From the NCBI RefSeq assembly GCF_002878395.1, contig NC_061115.1:92656789-92720788 (forward strand): a stretch of DNA of 64,000 bases, given 5' to 3'. A model generated the notes under the pieces. That model was not told the origin of the DNA. It saw only the letters and a program-made list of their open reading frames with translations, and searched no databases. This stretch comes from Capsicum annuum. Lineage: Eukaryota; Streptophyta; Magnoliopsida; Solanales; Solanaceae. Each line of letters begins with the position of its first letter. Within the stretch, counting starts at the first letter, position 1. This document shows positions 1-10,458 of this stretch, piece by piece. The position numbers and the translations under genes were made by a program.

Positions 1-1551
1 CTCAACTAGTTCTCAGAACTCAGTACATTCTGTCAGTCATTGGAATCCAGTAAACTTGGTTTAGCTGTGCTAAATAATACCATTAGTATCAGTCCAGTTA
101 ATCAGTATCAGTTCAACAAATCAGTTCAGTTCAGTTACTCAATTCAGCTTAGTTATTTAGTTTAGTGTCCTTTATATGGGAGTAGAAGTTAGCACCGAGT
201 TAACCTAAGGATGGGAATTCACCCACCAGTTCAGGGTGTGATTCTTAGTATTCAACCTTGTGTTCCAGTACTACGTAGCCATCGTAGGTTGAGACATCTT
301 AACCCATCAGATTAGGGTTGATGAGGTGGCTTAACCGATCAGTCTAGGGGTCCTACCGTTCTCATTGAGTACCTTCCAGTATAGGGTTCTCACATATGTC
401 CTTACTAGTGGCGCATTATTGACACCCCTCCAGTCGGGGTAGAGATTGGATCCCAGCTTAGCTATTATAGCTTATTTGGGGCATGTCAGTTAGATTACTA
501 CTTCCTACAGTTTTAGTTACAGATTTTAGGACTGTCAGTTGTAGCTACCCAATCTCAGTGAAGAACTCAGATAGCTTTTTAGATTTTAGTATATCAGGAC
601 TGTTAGATACAGTCAACTCAAAAATATAATTGAACTCAGATAGTTTTCTTCAGATTTATCGACTGTTAGATACAGTCACTTATGCGATCAATCACAACAG
701 TTATCATAACTCATGCTATCAATACTCAGCTTCAGGACTGTCAGATATAGTCAATCAGACTAGTTCTTCATAATTCAAACTGTCAGAAACAATCATTCAT
801 TTATCAATAATGAAATATTAGTCTCTTAGTATATCAATAATACAGTATCAGATCCATCACTTATTAGTGATTTATATATCAATATCAATAATCTCAGTCT
901 TTCAGAATCTCATTATCAGTACACTAATGTTATCAATGTTTAAAATCAATCTGTATCTCCACGAGTTCAGTTATAGTTACGCCTGCATGTATGTACTCTT
1001 ATGTTCATATCAATCAGTATTGTCCATGCATATAACCCTTTGCATTTAGCCTACATCACTCGTATACTCAGTACATTCAGACATACTGACATATTTGCAC
1101 TATGGTGCTTTCTCTTATGTTACACCATAGGTTCAGAGGCATGAGCTCCAAATCAACAGTAGATTCCAGGATCAGTAGTAAGAGTTAGACATGAGTCCTC
1201 ATCCTTCGAGGACATAATGATTTCATTTCTATTTTAGTTTTTACTTTATTTCAGCAGTTGGAGTTAGTTGGGGACATATCCCATAAACTCCTTATTCAGT
1301 TCAGTTAGAGGCTTTTGGAATGTAAGATCAGATGTTCAGACTTTAGTATTTATGTTCCCTTTTGGTACTGATATACCTTATTTTTCAAATATGTATTAGT
1401 ATTGAACTTATCGCCTTACCATTTATTTTTTGCTTATTTTATGAGATATTATGCAGTTTATATTTATAGATATCAGTCATGGGTTAGCTTGTGGTCCTTT
1501 GAGGTCATGAGCACTCTGTAGCATTTCAGTTTAGAAAATTGGGGCATTACA
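1..1551 (+). mobile_element. LTR A, 3' part (cut by window edge)
   Basis: Base 1 aligns with a point about 1.73 kb into the other LTRs, so only the distal part is present. It ends GGGGCATTACA directly before AACT and the primer binding site. It carries the CAGT-rich tract, three short hairpins at 598-614, 661-677 and 736-752, and the conserved end region reading GTCCTTTGAGGTCATGAGCA. No coding potential is seen. Confidence 0.85.
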
Positions 1552-1555
1552 AACT

Positions 1556-1568
1556 TGGTATCAGAGCC
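1556..1568 (+). other. Primer binding site, tRNA-iMet type (unit a)
   Basis: TGGTATCAGAGCC lies 4 bases after the LTR end. It matches the 3' end of plant initiator tRNA-Met in complement, the usual primer for many Ty3/gypsy elements. It is the best-preserved kind of site in the array and fixes the plus orientation. Confidence 0.9.
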
Positions 1569-4352
1569 TAAGGTTCAACAGTGTCCTAGGAAGTCTGAAA
1601 GCTGCATCAAGTAGAGTCTAGTACATGGGCGTGTTGTGCACCATATTTATGTGCAAGAGGCTATGAGATGTTTTAGGAACAGTTTCCCTTCTTTCATGTC
1701 TCAAGATCATGCTATAGCAAGTTTTCTTAAGGAAACCATGTATATTCATATCATGCACCCCTCATGTTCACTTTACCTTACTTTTATGGTAATAGAAAAA
1801 GTAAAGTTCAAAGTTCTAAAGACAGGGCTTTTGCAGACAGTCCCTACAGTCAGTTATGAGATTAGCAACAGACTCAAACAGTATCCCATTAGTTCATTAT
1901 TGTTCCAAGGTCATACATATTTTATTCATTATCATGAGAACTCATTCTTTAACCCAGAAGTTTAGCAGTAGTAGAGTTGGGATAATATTATTCGATTTGA
2001 TCAGATTTTGTATTCATGGGGATTAGATCAGTAGGCTTGAACTGTATAAGCTAAACGCTTAAGTTTATTGACTCAAAATTAAGCATAAAGGTGTGAATGT
2101 GATATTAGCAGTATATGAGGAAACAGAATCAGATAATGTGTTTAGTAAGACAGACAAGTATTGAACATAATGTAGGTATGTGATGGTAGATCAAGTACCT
2201 AAGCCAGGCCCTCAGATTTCAGTAGTAGAGCCAGTATGTATAGAAAGCAGTAAGGGAAGACAATTCCAGACCCATTCTCATCTCAGTGTAGAGTTTCTCA
2301 CTTCATCTATCACGAAACCAACTCAGGCATTGCATACCAACTCTATGGTCACAAACTATAATTATATATGAATTTAATTTCCAGCATAAGGAGTCCCTTT
2401 TACTCCACAGTACGAGTCATGTTCTATGAGAACAATCTACTTTCACACACTTTCCATGGTATTATGTGCACTTTCAGTTCCTAGTATAAGGGGTTCAGTT
2501 TTAGCTCCCTCAGTATTCTAATCATGTCCCACGAGTACAGAAAACTCTAGACTCTGGTCATACACCTCATGACTCATGTATGCATATCATGCTTTCCAGT
2601 ATACTTAGCTTCCATTACTCATACTATGCCTCTACAGATCAGATACATTTATCCTATGTCATGTATATCCTCAGTTCAGACCTTATTGGTAAATCTAAAC
2701 TATTAATATTTTATTCCTCAAGTTTCAGTCATGTGTCAAGTTTAGTTTGTATCTATTCATGTTTTAGGTCCTCCTTATTTACTCCTCCAGTTAGCTCTCC
2801 CTATAGAACAGTGTAGTGATAAGCACTTGTTGAGATAAGAGAAGATTGTTGCATGCTTAATTTGCATGAGGGTGTAGTTGCGAAGATAGGCTTGAATGTC
2901 ATGATAAATATGCAAGTAAATATCTAGCAAGGGGTCGTATTTAGAAGTTGGGAAAGTACAAATTATAAGTGTACATTTAGATCCTTGACTTATGTCATTC
3001 CCCAGCATGTAGCCATCAAAAACTTAGTTGCCAACTCAATTATAGTTTCAGTATCCAACACTCAGTGATCAGTGTTCAGTCCTTCAATTCAGTACTTCTG
3101 TACTAGCTATAGGCTTAGTTATAATGTCATTTTAAGTTTCGTAACTAGATTTGAAACTCAATTCAGTTCCAGACATGCTTGACGATTGTATTCAGGTTGT
3201 CAGTACTCAGTTATCAGTGTTTTAGTACCCCAGTTGATAGAATACCTCAGAGCTATATCGTACCCTTGGTCTCACATTCGAAAATAATACAAAATTCATG
3301 AATCCATGCACAGATACCTCATTCTACTCAATTAGTCCTTATCGTCTATGCGTACAACTCAAAAATCTTAGCCCAGCTATTCAGAATAAGTACAGTTTTT
3401 CTTTGCAAATCCAGTATTCAGCTATCAGTTATTCAGTTAATCAGATAAGTTGGTGTATTTATGCAGTCGTGTTTAGCTCAGTTCCTGTATCAAGTCTCAA
3501 TTTCAGATCCTAGCTATTGAGTCATGACTCAGTTTCTCGGTGTCTTGCGCTTTGCCTCAACTTCCTACAGTAGCTCATCTAAGTTAGTATCCTTTGAGGG
3601 ACATAGTGTCCCTAGGGAGAGATACATCATAACCCCAAAATTTCATGACATAAACATGCTGCTCTATTTTTTCTTTTGATGAATCCAGTTTGGAGAAGGG
3701 ATACTCATAAGTTAACCCTCAAACTCTAACTTCAGTTGTATGCCATGTTTTCAAGATTCAGTTCAGATCATGATATTCAGTATATCTACGACGTCCCCGA
3801 CATAGTTATGATCTCATGTTTCTGATAATCATATGAAGTAATTAATCTCAAACTTATCGGTATTATCAGTTCAAGGTAACAGTTTTACTTAAAATTACAC
3901 ATTCTCATGTTCATATTTCAGTGCCAAACTTGGTATGCAATTCCATGCTCAGTTTTCAGTTCAAACTTGATACCTTTACAATTGCATGTTCATGAGTAAG
4001 TTTAGTAATGAAGTCACTATCAGATATGTGTGATCAGCTCATTAGTACTTTCAGTCATGCATTCACATATTATGTCAGTCATATAATCATGGATCAGATA
4101 TGCATGGATTCAACCTTTCAGTTGTGCATCAGATATGAATTCTCATTTTGAGAAAACTTACTTTATTAGAATCCTCAGTCTTCTATTCATGAATCAGCTT
4201 CCCATGCATCAGATATGCATGTTCAGTATATTGTGCTCAGCTTTTGGTCATGCCAGTCATGAACCCATGTTTCTGTAATGTATGTCTTGTACGTACTTCA
4301 TCTTATCATCTCTCCCGCTTCAGTTAATTTCCATTCGAGGATGAATGTTCCC

Positions 4353-4365
4353 AAGGGGGAGATAT
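4353..4365 (+). other. Polypurine tract of unit a
   Basis: AAGGGGGAGA followed by TAT sits immediately before the TGTAATACCCC start of LTR B. It is preceded by CATTCGAGGATGAATGTTCC, a flank also found, nearly unchanged, next to the chromovirus polypurine tract at 61470-61491. Equivalent tracts lie at about 10446-10458, 22632-22644 and 28295-28307. It is the expected plus-strand DNA priming site. Confidence 0.88.
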
Positions 4366-4745
4366 TGTAATACCCCATATGTTTCTAAGCTAGTAGAGGA
4401 ACCATTTTACTTACGTATGAAACCTCCTATCCTGTGAGTAGCATTTTAGTGCATGACTTACAACGAGTATCCTAGTGATAAGATAGCTTATGATACATTA
4501 ACCATGTTCATATGAGTCACTTAATGTAATACAAGCTAAGAGTTTTTGAATCCATCAAGTTTTAGTGTTTGATTTTGCAATGGTCATCTTTGAATAAGTA
4601 TAACTCAATGTTAATGTGGTATTTCTGCATATTTCTACCCACCAAATTATAGATAATCGAATTAGATTTCCACCAATACCAATTTCACCTTAATCCAACA
4701 CCGGAGCAAAAAGTTATGCGCATTTTTATGAGAGACAGTAAGGAT

Positions 4746-4800
4746 AGGCGATTGGTTACGCGCCGCCCAACCAAACTTAGGTGATTGGTTAGGCGCCGCC
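4746..4800 (+). repeat. GC-rich palindromic pair in LTR B
   Basis: GATTGGTTACGCGCCGCC and GATTGGTTAGGCGCCGCC occur 33 bases apart. The first, continued by CAACCAA, forms a stem with arms TTGGTT and AACCAA around a GGCGCC-like core. The element recurs at 10846-10901 (LTR C), about 23021-23080 (LTR E) and 28690-28741 (LTR F). It stands out sharply in an otherwise A+T-rich LTR, about 100-150 bases before the TATA-like site. Confidence 0.8.
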
Positions 4801-4899
4801 GAAGTCAGTTCCAATGCCAAAAACACTCCGTTTTGAGTTATTTTGAGGGTAATTAAGTCTTTTAACACGCCTTACACATCCCTAAACTTAACCCTACGA

Positions 4900-4908
4900 A
4901 ATATATAG
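4900..4908 (+). promoter_or_regulatory. TATA-like site of LTR B
   Basis: AATATATAG follows CTTAACCCTACG. The same context is kept at 10998-11006, 23178-23186 and 28841-28849. It is the best TATA candidate in the LTR and would place transcription start about 530-570 bases into it. A leader reading ...AGGGTTGCATAATTAAGC follows. No transcript data are available, so this is a prediction. Confidence 0.5.
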
Positions 4909-5470
4909 CTTCTAAACACATTACAACCCTATTAACATCTCAAAGCACATCATCCAAGAGCACTGAAAGAGAAAAAAAGCTAGGGTTGCATAATTAAGCT
5001 TGAAGATCTAATTTTAAGAAAATTCCTCCATCAATCATCAAGAACCTCCCTTCTAAGGTATGCGTTGGTTCATCCACGGATTCCTTACATCCGTGGAGTT
5101 CAAGAATCAATCATTAAAATACAAAAGCTTGATTAATTCTGGTGATATGATCATACCCATGTTGATGCTTGTTTGTTTTGCTATGTAATAGTATCGTGAC
5201 TGCATATCTCATGAATATTATGTTGGTAGTTGAAAAACATTATCTTTAGATGGATTGATAGAATGCAAGTATGAAATCCACCTATGCCTTAAAGAATGCA
5301 TGCAAGGTGTTCGATAAAATGCCTAGTATTTAGAACTTCATATTTACATGATTTCATGGTATCTAACTAACAAGTTCATGTTAGTCATACACTCCAATAT
5401 GAATTTCCATGAAAATTATGTGTTGTTATTGTTGTGTTATAAAGCATGTATGATAATGGAGATATAAAGT

Positions 5471-5530
5471 ATGTACATAAAATATATCTATGCTTTCCCT
5501 ATGTACATAAAATATATCTATGCTTTCCCT
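5471..5530 (+). repeat. Perfect 30-bp tandem duplication, private to LTR B
   Basis: The unit starts ATGTACATAAAATATATCTA and ends TGCTTTCCCT, and occurs twice with no difference. The other LTRs have a single, slightly diverged unit (for example near 11571). Perfect identity indicates that the duplication is younger than the copies themselves. Confidence 0.9.
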
Positions 5531-5934
5531 ACTATGTTTAAGATGTTGAATAAATACATGAAGTATAATATCCCCAAATCATTACAATATGAACTAAATG
5601 TTACATATTGTCGTTCCCTTACGCATGAATGGTTTCCATGTGATTGCTATGAATAGTATATGTTGTCGGAATGCCCATGATATTAGAATATGAGATTTAT
5701 GACTTGATTATAAGCATTCCTATTCATGATAGATATTATGATGACTATGTACTTCATGAAATCCCCCACTCATGAATATGGATTTTTGATGGTCATGTAC
5801 TCAAGAAATTCAAGTTGTACCAGTTTTCTTCCATCGAGTCTTTGGGGTATTTGTACCTAAAAAATATAGTTGTGTGCCTAGATCCATGTCATGTTTCCAC
5901 AATACTCTCAGTCAAGCCATGATTTAAAGAATTC

Positions 5935-6280
5935 AGTCAGTCATATGACTCAGGAAAACTCAGATATCTCAATAATCTTAGTAGTCCAGTAATCTTTACA
6001 ATCTCAGTAGTCCAGTAATCTCAGTAATCTCAGTGCTCAGTAACCTCAGCAACCTCAGTATTCATAGGCAATCTCAGTAACTTCATTACTCTCAACCAGT
6101 CATCAGAACTCAGTATATTCTATCAGTCATTGGAATCCAGTAAACTTAGTTTAGCTCTGCTAAATAATACCACTAGTATCAGTCCAGTTAATCAGTATTA
6201 GTTCAGCTAATCAGTTCAGTTCAGTTACTCAGTTCATCTTAGTTATTTAGTTCAGTATCCTTCAGATAGGAGTAGAAGTT
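5935..6280 (+). repeat. CAGT-rich degenerate repeat tract in LTR B
   Basis: The stretch is built from imperfect iterations of CAGTAATCT, CTCAGTAGTC and TCAGTTCAGT. The counterparts lie at about 12000-12310, 18500-18830, 24180-24510 and 29840-30180, and in LTR A at the window start. It is a low-complexity tract typical of slippage-prone DNA, located in the middle of each LTR. Confidence 0.8.
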
Positions 6281-6687
6281 AGCACCGAGTGAATCCAAGG
6301 ATTGGAATTCAGCCGCCAGTTCAGGGTGTGATTCTTAGTAGTCATCCTTGTGTTCTAGAACTACGTAGCTAGCGTAGGTTGAGATATCTTACTCCGTCAG
6401 ATTAGGGTTGATGAGGTGGCTTATCCCGTTAGTCTAGGGTTCCCACTGTTCTCATTGAGTTCCTGCTAGTATAGGGTTCTTACAGTTGTCCTTACCAGTG
6501 GCGTGGTATTGACATCTCTCTAGTCGGGGCAGAGATCGGAACCCAGCTTAGCTATTATAGCATATTTAGGGCATGTCGATTAGATAACTACTTCCCACAA
6601 TTTCAGTTACAGATTCCAGGATTGTTAGCTATAGCTACCCAGTCTCAGTAAAAAACTCAGATAGATCTTCAGATTTTAGTATATCAG

Positions 6688-6842
6688 GACTGTCAGATAC
6701 AGTCAACTCAGTAATAAAATTAAACTCAGATGGTTTCTTTCAAATTTATGGACTGTCAGATACAGTCACTTATGCAATCAATCATAACAGTTATCAGAAA
6801 TTATGCTATTAGTACTCAGCTTTAGGACTGTCAGATACAATC
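6688..6842 (+). repeat. Three phased short hairpins in LTR B
   Basis: GACTGTCAGATACAGTC occurs at 6688-6704 and 6751-6767, and as GACTGTCAGATACAATC at 6826-6842. Each has 6-bp arms (GACTGT / ACAGTC) around a 5-base loop. Start spacing is 63 and 75 bases, and the same spacing is found in LTR A (598, 661, 736), C (12737, 12800, 12875), E (24917, 24980, 25055) and F (30606, 30669, 30744). They lie downstream of the TATA-like site, so they would be transcribed. Confidence 0.85.
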
Positions 6843-7650
6843 AATCAGACTAATTCTTTATAATTTGAACTGTCAGAAACAATCATTCATTTATCAGTAA
6901 TGAAATATCAGTCTCTTAGTATATCAGTAATACAGTATTAGATCCATCACTTATTAGTGATTTACATATCAATATTAGTAAACTCACTCTTTCAAAATCT
7001 CATTATCTATAAATTCATGTTGTCAGTATTTAGAATCAGTAGTCCGTATCTCCATGAGTTCAGTTATAGTTACGTATACATGTATGTACTCTCACGTTCA
7101 TATCATTCAGTATTGCCCATGCATATAACCCTTTTCATTTAGCCTACCTCACTCGTATACTCAGTATATTTAGACGTACTGACACATTTGTGCTATGGTG
7201 CTTTCTCTTATGTTACACTATAGGTTCAGAGGCATAAGCTCCAAATCAATAGTAGATTCCAGGTTCAAAAGTTAGAGTTAGACGTCAGTCCTTATCTTTT
7301 AAGGACATGATGATTTCATTTCTATTTCAGTTTTCACTTTATTTCAATAGTTGGAGTTAGTTGGGGACATATCTCATCAACTCCTTATTCAGTTCAGTTA
7401 GAAGATTTTGGACTAGATGTTAGATTAGATGTTCAGACTTCAGTATTTATGTTTGATTTTGGTATTGATATACTATAATTTTCAAATATGTATTAGTATT
7501 GAACCTTATGGCCTTATAGTTCATGTTTCTGTATATTTTATGAGATATTATGTAGTTTACATGTACAAATATCAGTCATGAGTTAGCTTGTGGTCCTTCA
7601 GGGTCATGAGCATCGTGTAGCATTTTGGTTTAGAAAATTGAGGCGTTACA

Positions 7651-10458
7651 AACTTGGTATCAGAGCCTATGGTTTAACAGTGTCCTAGGAAGTCTGAAAG
7701 CTGCATCAAGTAGAGTCTAGTACATGGGCGTGTGTGCACCACACTTATGTGCAAGAGGCTATAAGGTGTTTTAGGAATAGTTTTCCTTCTTTCATGTCTC
7801 AAGATCATCCTATAGCAAGTTTTTTAAAGGAAACCATATAGATTCGTATCATGCACCCCTCATGTTCACTTTACCTTTCTTTAAAGGATATAGAAATAGT
7901 GAAGTTCAAAGTCCTAAAGACAGGGCTTTCTCATACAGTCCCTACGGTGAGTTATGAGATTAGCAACAGACTCAAACAGTATCCATCAGTTCATTATTGT
8001 TCTAAGGTCATACAGATTTTCTTCATTATCATGAGAACTCATTCTTGAACTAAGAAGTTTAGCAGTAGTAGTGTCGGAATAGTATTATTCAATTTGATTA
8101 GATTATGTATTCATGGGGATTAGATCAGTAGGCTTGAACTGTACGAGTTAAACGCTTAAGTTTATTGACTCAAAATTAAGCATGAATGTGTGAATATGAT
8201 ATTAGCAGTATATGAGGAAGCAAAATCAGATGATGTATTTAGTAAGACAGATAAGTATTTAACATAAAGTTGGTATGTGATGGTAGATCAAGTACCTAAG
8301 CCAGGCCCTCAGATTTCAGTAGTAGAGCCAGTATGTGTAGAAAGCAGTAACGGAAGACAATTCTAGAACTATTCTCATCTCAGTACAGAGTTTTTCACTT
8401 CAGCTATCACGAAACCAACTCAGGCATTGCATACCAACTCTATGGTCACAAACTATAATCATGTATGAATTCAATTTCCTGCATAAGGAGTCCCTTTTAC
8501 TCTACAGTACGAGTCATGTTCCATGAGAACAATCTACTTTAACACACTTTCCATGGTATTATGTGCACCTTCAGTGCCCATATAAGGGGTTCAGTTCTAG
8601 CTTCCTCAGTATTCAAATCATGTCCCATGAGTACAAAAACTCTAGACTCAAGTCATGCAGCTCATGACTCATGTACACAAATCATGCTTTCCAGTAAAAT
8701 TAGCTTTCATGACTTATGCTAAGCCCCTACAGATCAGATACATTTAGACTGTCATGTATATCCTCAGTTCAGACCTTATTGGTAAATCCAAACTATTGAT
8801 ATTTTATTCCTTAAGTTTCAGTCATTATCAAGTTTAGTTTGTATCTATTCATGTTTCAGGTCCTACTGATTTACTCCTCCAGGTCTCTCTCCTTATGAAA
8901 TAGTGTAGTGATGAGAAATTATTTAGATAAGAGAAGATTGTTGTATGCTTACTTTGCACGAGGGTGTAGTTGTGAAGATAGGCTTGAATGTCTTGATAAA
9001 TGTGTAAGTAAACGTCTAGAAAGGGGCCGTATTTCGAAGTTGGGAAAGTACAAAGTGTAAGTGTACATTTACATCCTTGACTTATGTCAGTCCCCAGCAT
9101 GTAGCCATCAAAAACTCAGTTGCCAACTCAATTATAGTTTCAGTATACAGCACTCAGTGATCAGTGTTCAGTCCTTGAATTCATTACTTCTGTACTAGCT
9201 ATAGACTTTGTTATAATGTCATATTCCGTTCAGTAGCTAGATTTAAAACTCAGTTCAGTTCAAGATATGCTTGACCATAGAATTCAGGTTGTCAGTACTC
9301 AATTATCAGTGTTTCAGTACCCCAGTTGATAGAATACCTCAGAGCCATGTCGTACGCTTTGTCTTGCATTCGAAAATAATACAGGCTTCATGAATCCATG
9401 CTTAGATACCTCATTCTACTCAGTTAGTCCTTATCTCCTATGCATACAACTCAAAAATCTCAGCCTAGCTATTCAGACTAAGTACAATTTAGCTTTGTAG
9501 ATCCAGTATTCAGCTATCAGTTATTCAGTTAATTAGATAAGTTAGTGTATTTATGCACTCGTGTTTAGCTCAGTTCATGAATCATGTCTCTGTTTCAGAT
9601 CCTAGCTATTCAGTTATGACTCAGTTCCTAGGTATCTTGTATATTGCATCAACATCCCTCAGTAGCTCATCCAAGTCAATAAACTTTGAGGGACATAGTG
9701 TCCCAAGGGGGAGATACATCATACCCCCAAAATTTCATGACATAAACATGCTGCTCTCTTTTCTTTTGATGAATCCAGTTTTAAGAAAGGGTACTCATAA
9801 GTTAACCCTCAAACTCCAACTTCAATCGTATGCCATGTTTTCAAGATTCAGTTTAGATCATAATACTCAGTATATCTACCACATCCCAGACAAATTTATG
9901 TTCTCATGTTGCTGATAATGCATAAGGAGTAATTAATCTCAAACTTATCGGTATTATCAGTTCAAGGTAACAGTTTTCTTTAAACTTACTTGTTCTTATG
10001 TTCATATTTCAGGTCCAATCTTGGTATTCAGTTCCATGCTCAGTTTTTAGTTCAAACTTGATACCTTTACCATTGCATGTTCATGAATAAGTTTAGTCAT
10101 GAATTCACACATCAGATATGTGTGATCAGCTCATTAGTAATTTTAGTCATGCATTCACATATTATGTTAGTCATATAATCATGGATCAGATATGCATGGA
10201 TTCAACCTTTCAGTTGTGCATCAGATATGAAATCTCAAATTTTAGAAAACTTACTTTATTAGAATCCTCAGTCTTATATTCATGAATCAGCTTCCCATGC
10301 ATCAGATATGCATGTTCAGTATGTTGTGCTCAACTTTCAGTCATGCCAGTCATGAACCCATGTTTCAGTAATGTATGTCTTGTACATACTTCATCTTATC
10401 ATCTCTCCCGCTTCAGTTAATTTCCATTCGAGGATGAATGTTCCCAAGGGGGAGATAT
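7651..10458 (+). mobile_element. Internal domain b (non-coding, complete)
   Basis: The domain is 2.81 kb and collinear with internal a. The primer binding site TGGTATCAGAGCC is at 7655-7667 and the polypurine tract AAGGGGGAGA at 10446-10455. The extra internal polypurine-like motif, here CCCAAGGGGGAGATACATCA, is at about 9712-9731. No frame carries a recognisable protein; open stretches of 65-120 codons are not kept across copies. Confidence 0.78.
7655..7667 (+). other. Primer binding site (unit b)
   Basis: TGGTATCAGAGCC is identical to the site of unit a, 4 bases after the LTR B end. Confidence 0.9.

Larger units (their letters stand above)
1552..4365 (+). mobile_element. Internal domain a (non-coding, complete)
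   Basis: This runs from the primer binding site to the polypurine tract, 2.81 kb. All frames are broken by stops; the longest open stretches are about 110 codons and resemble no retroelement protein I know. Landmarks are a second polypurine-like motif near 3609-3640 (GTCCCTAGGGAGAGATACAT) and a cluster of CATCAGATATGCAT motifs at about 4020-4220. The nature of the core sequence is unknown: it may be scrambled retroelement sequence or captured DNA. Confidence 0.75.
4366..7650 (+). mobile_element. LTR B, full length (3285 bp)
   Basis: It begins TGTAATACCCC and ends GAGGCGTTACA, giving TG...CA ends. Order within it: GC-rich double palindrome at 4746-4800, TATA-like AATATATAG at 4900-4908, splice-donor-like AAGGTATGC at 5055-5063, a private 30-bp tandem duplication at 5471-5530, CAGT-rich tract at about 5935-6280, three phased hairpins at 6688-6842 and the conserved GGTCCTTCAGGGTCATGAGC end block. 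It serves both as 3' LTR of unit a and 5' LTR of unit b. Confidence 0.9.

Noticed and set aside
2775..3008. A minus-strand open stretch with relatives at 8849-9100 and 16655-16906, conserved in wording across units
   Set aside because: It is interrupted in units e and f, differs by non-synonymous changes and has no recognisable domain. Similarity is explained by the roughly 90% DNA identity of the units.
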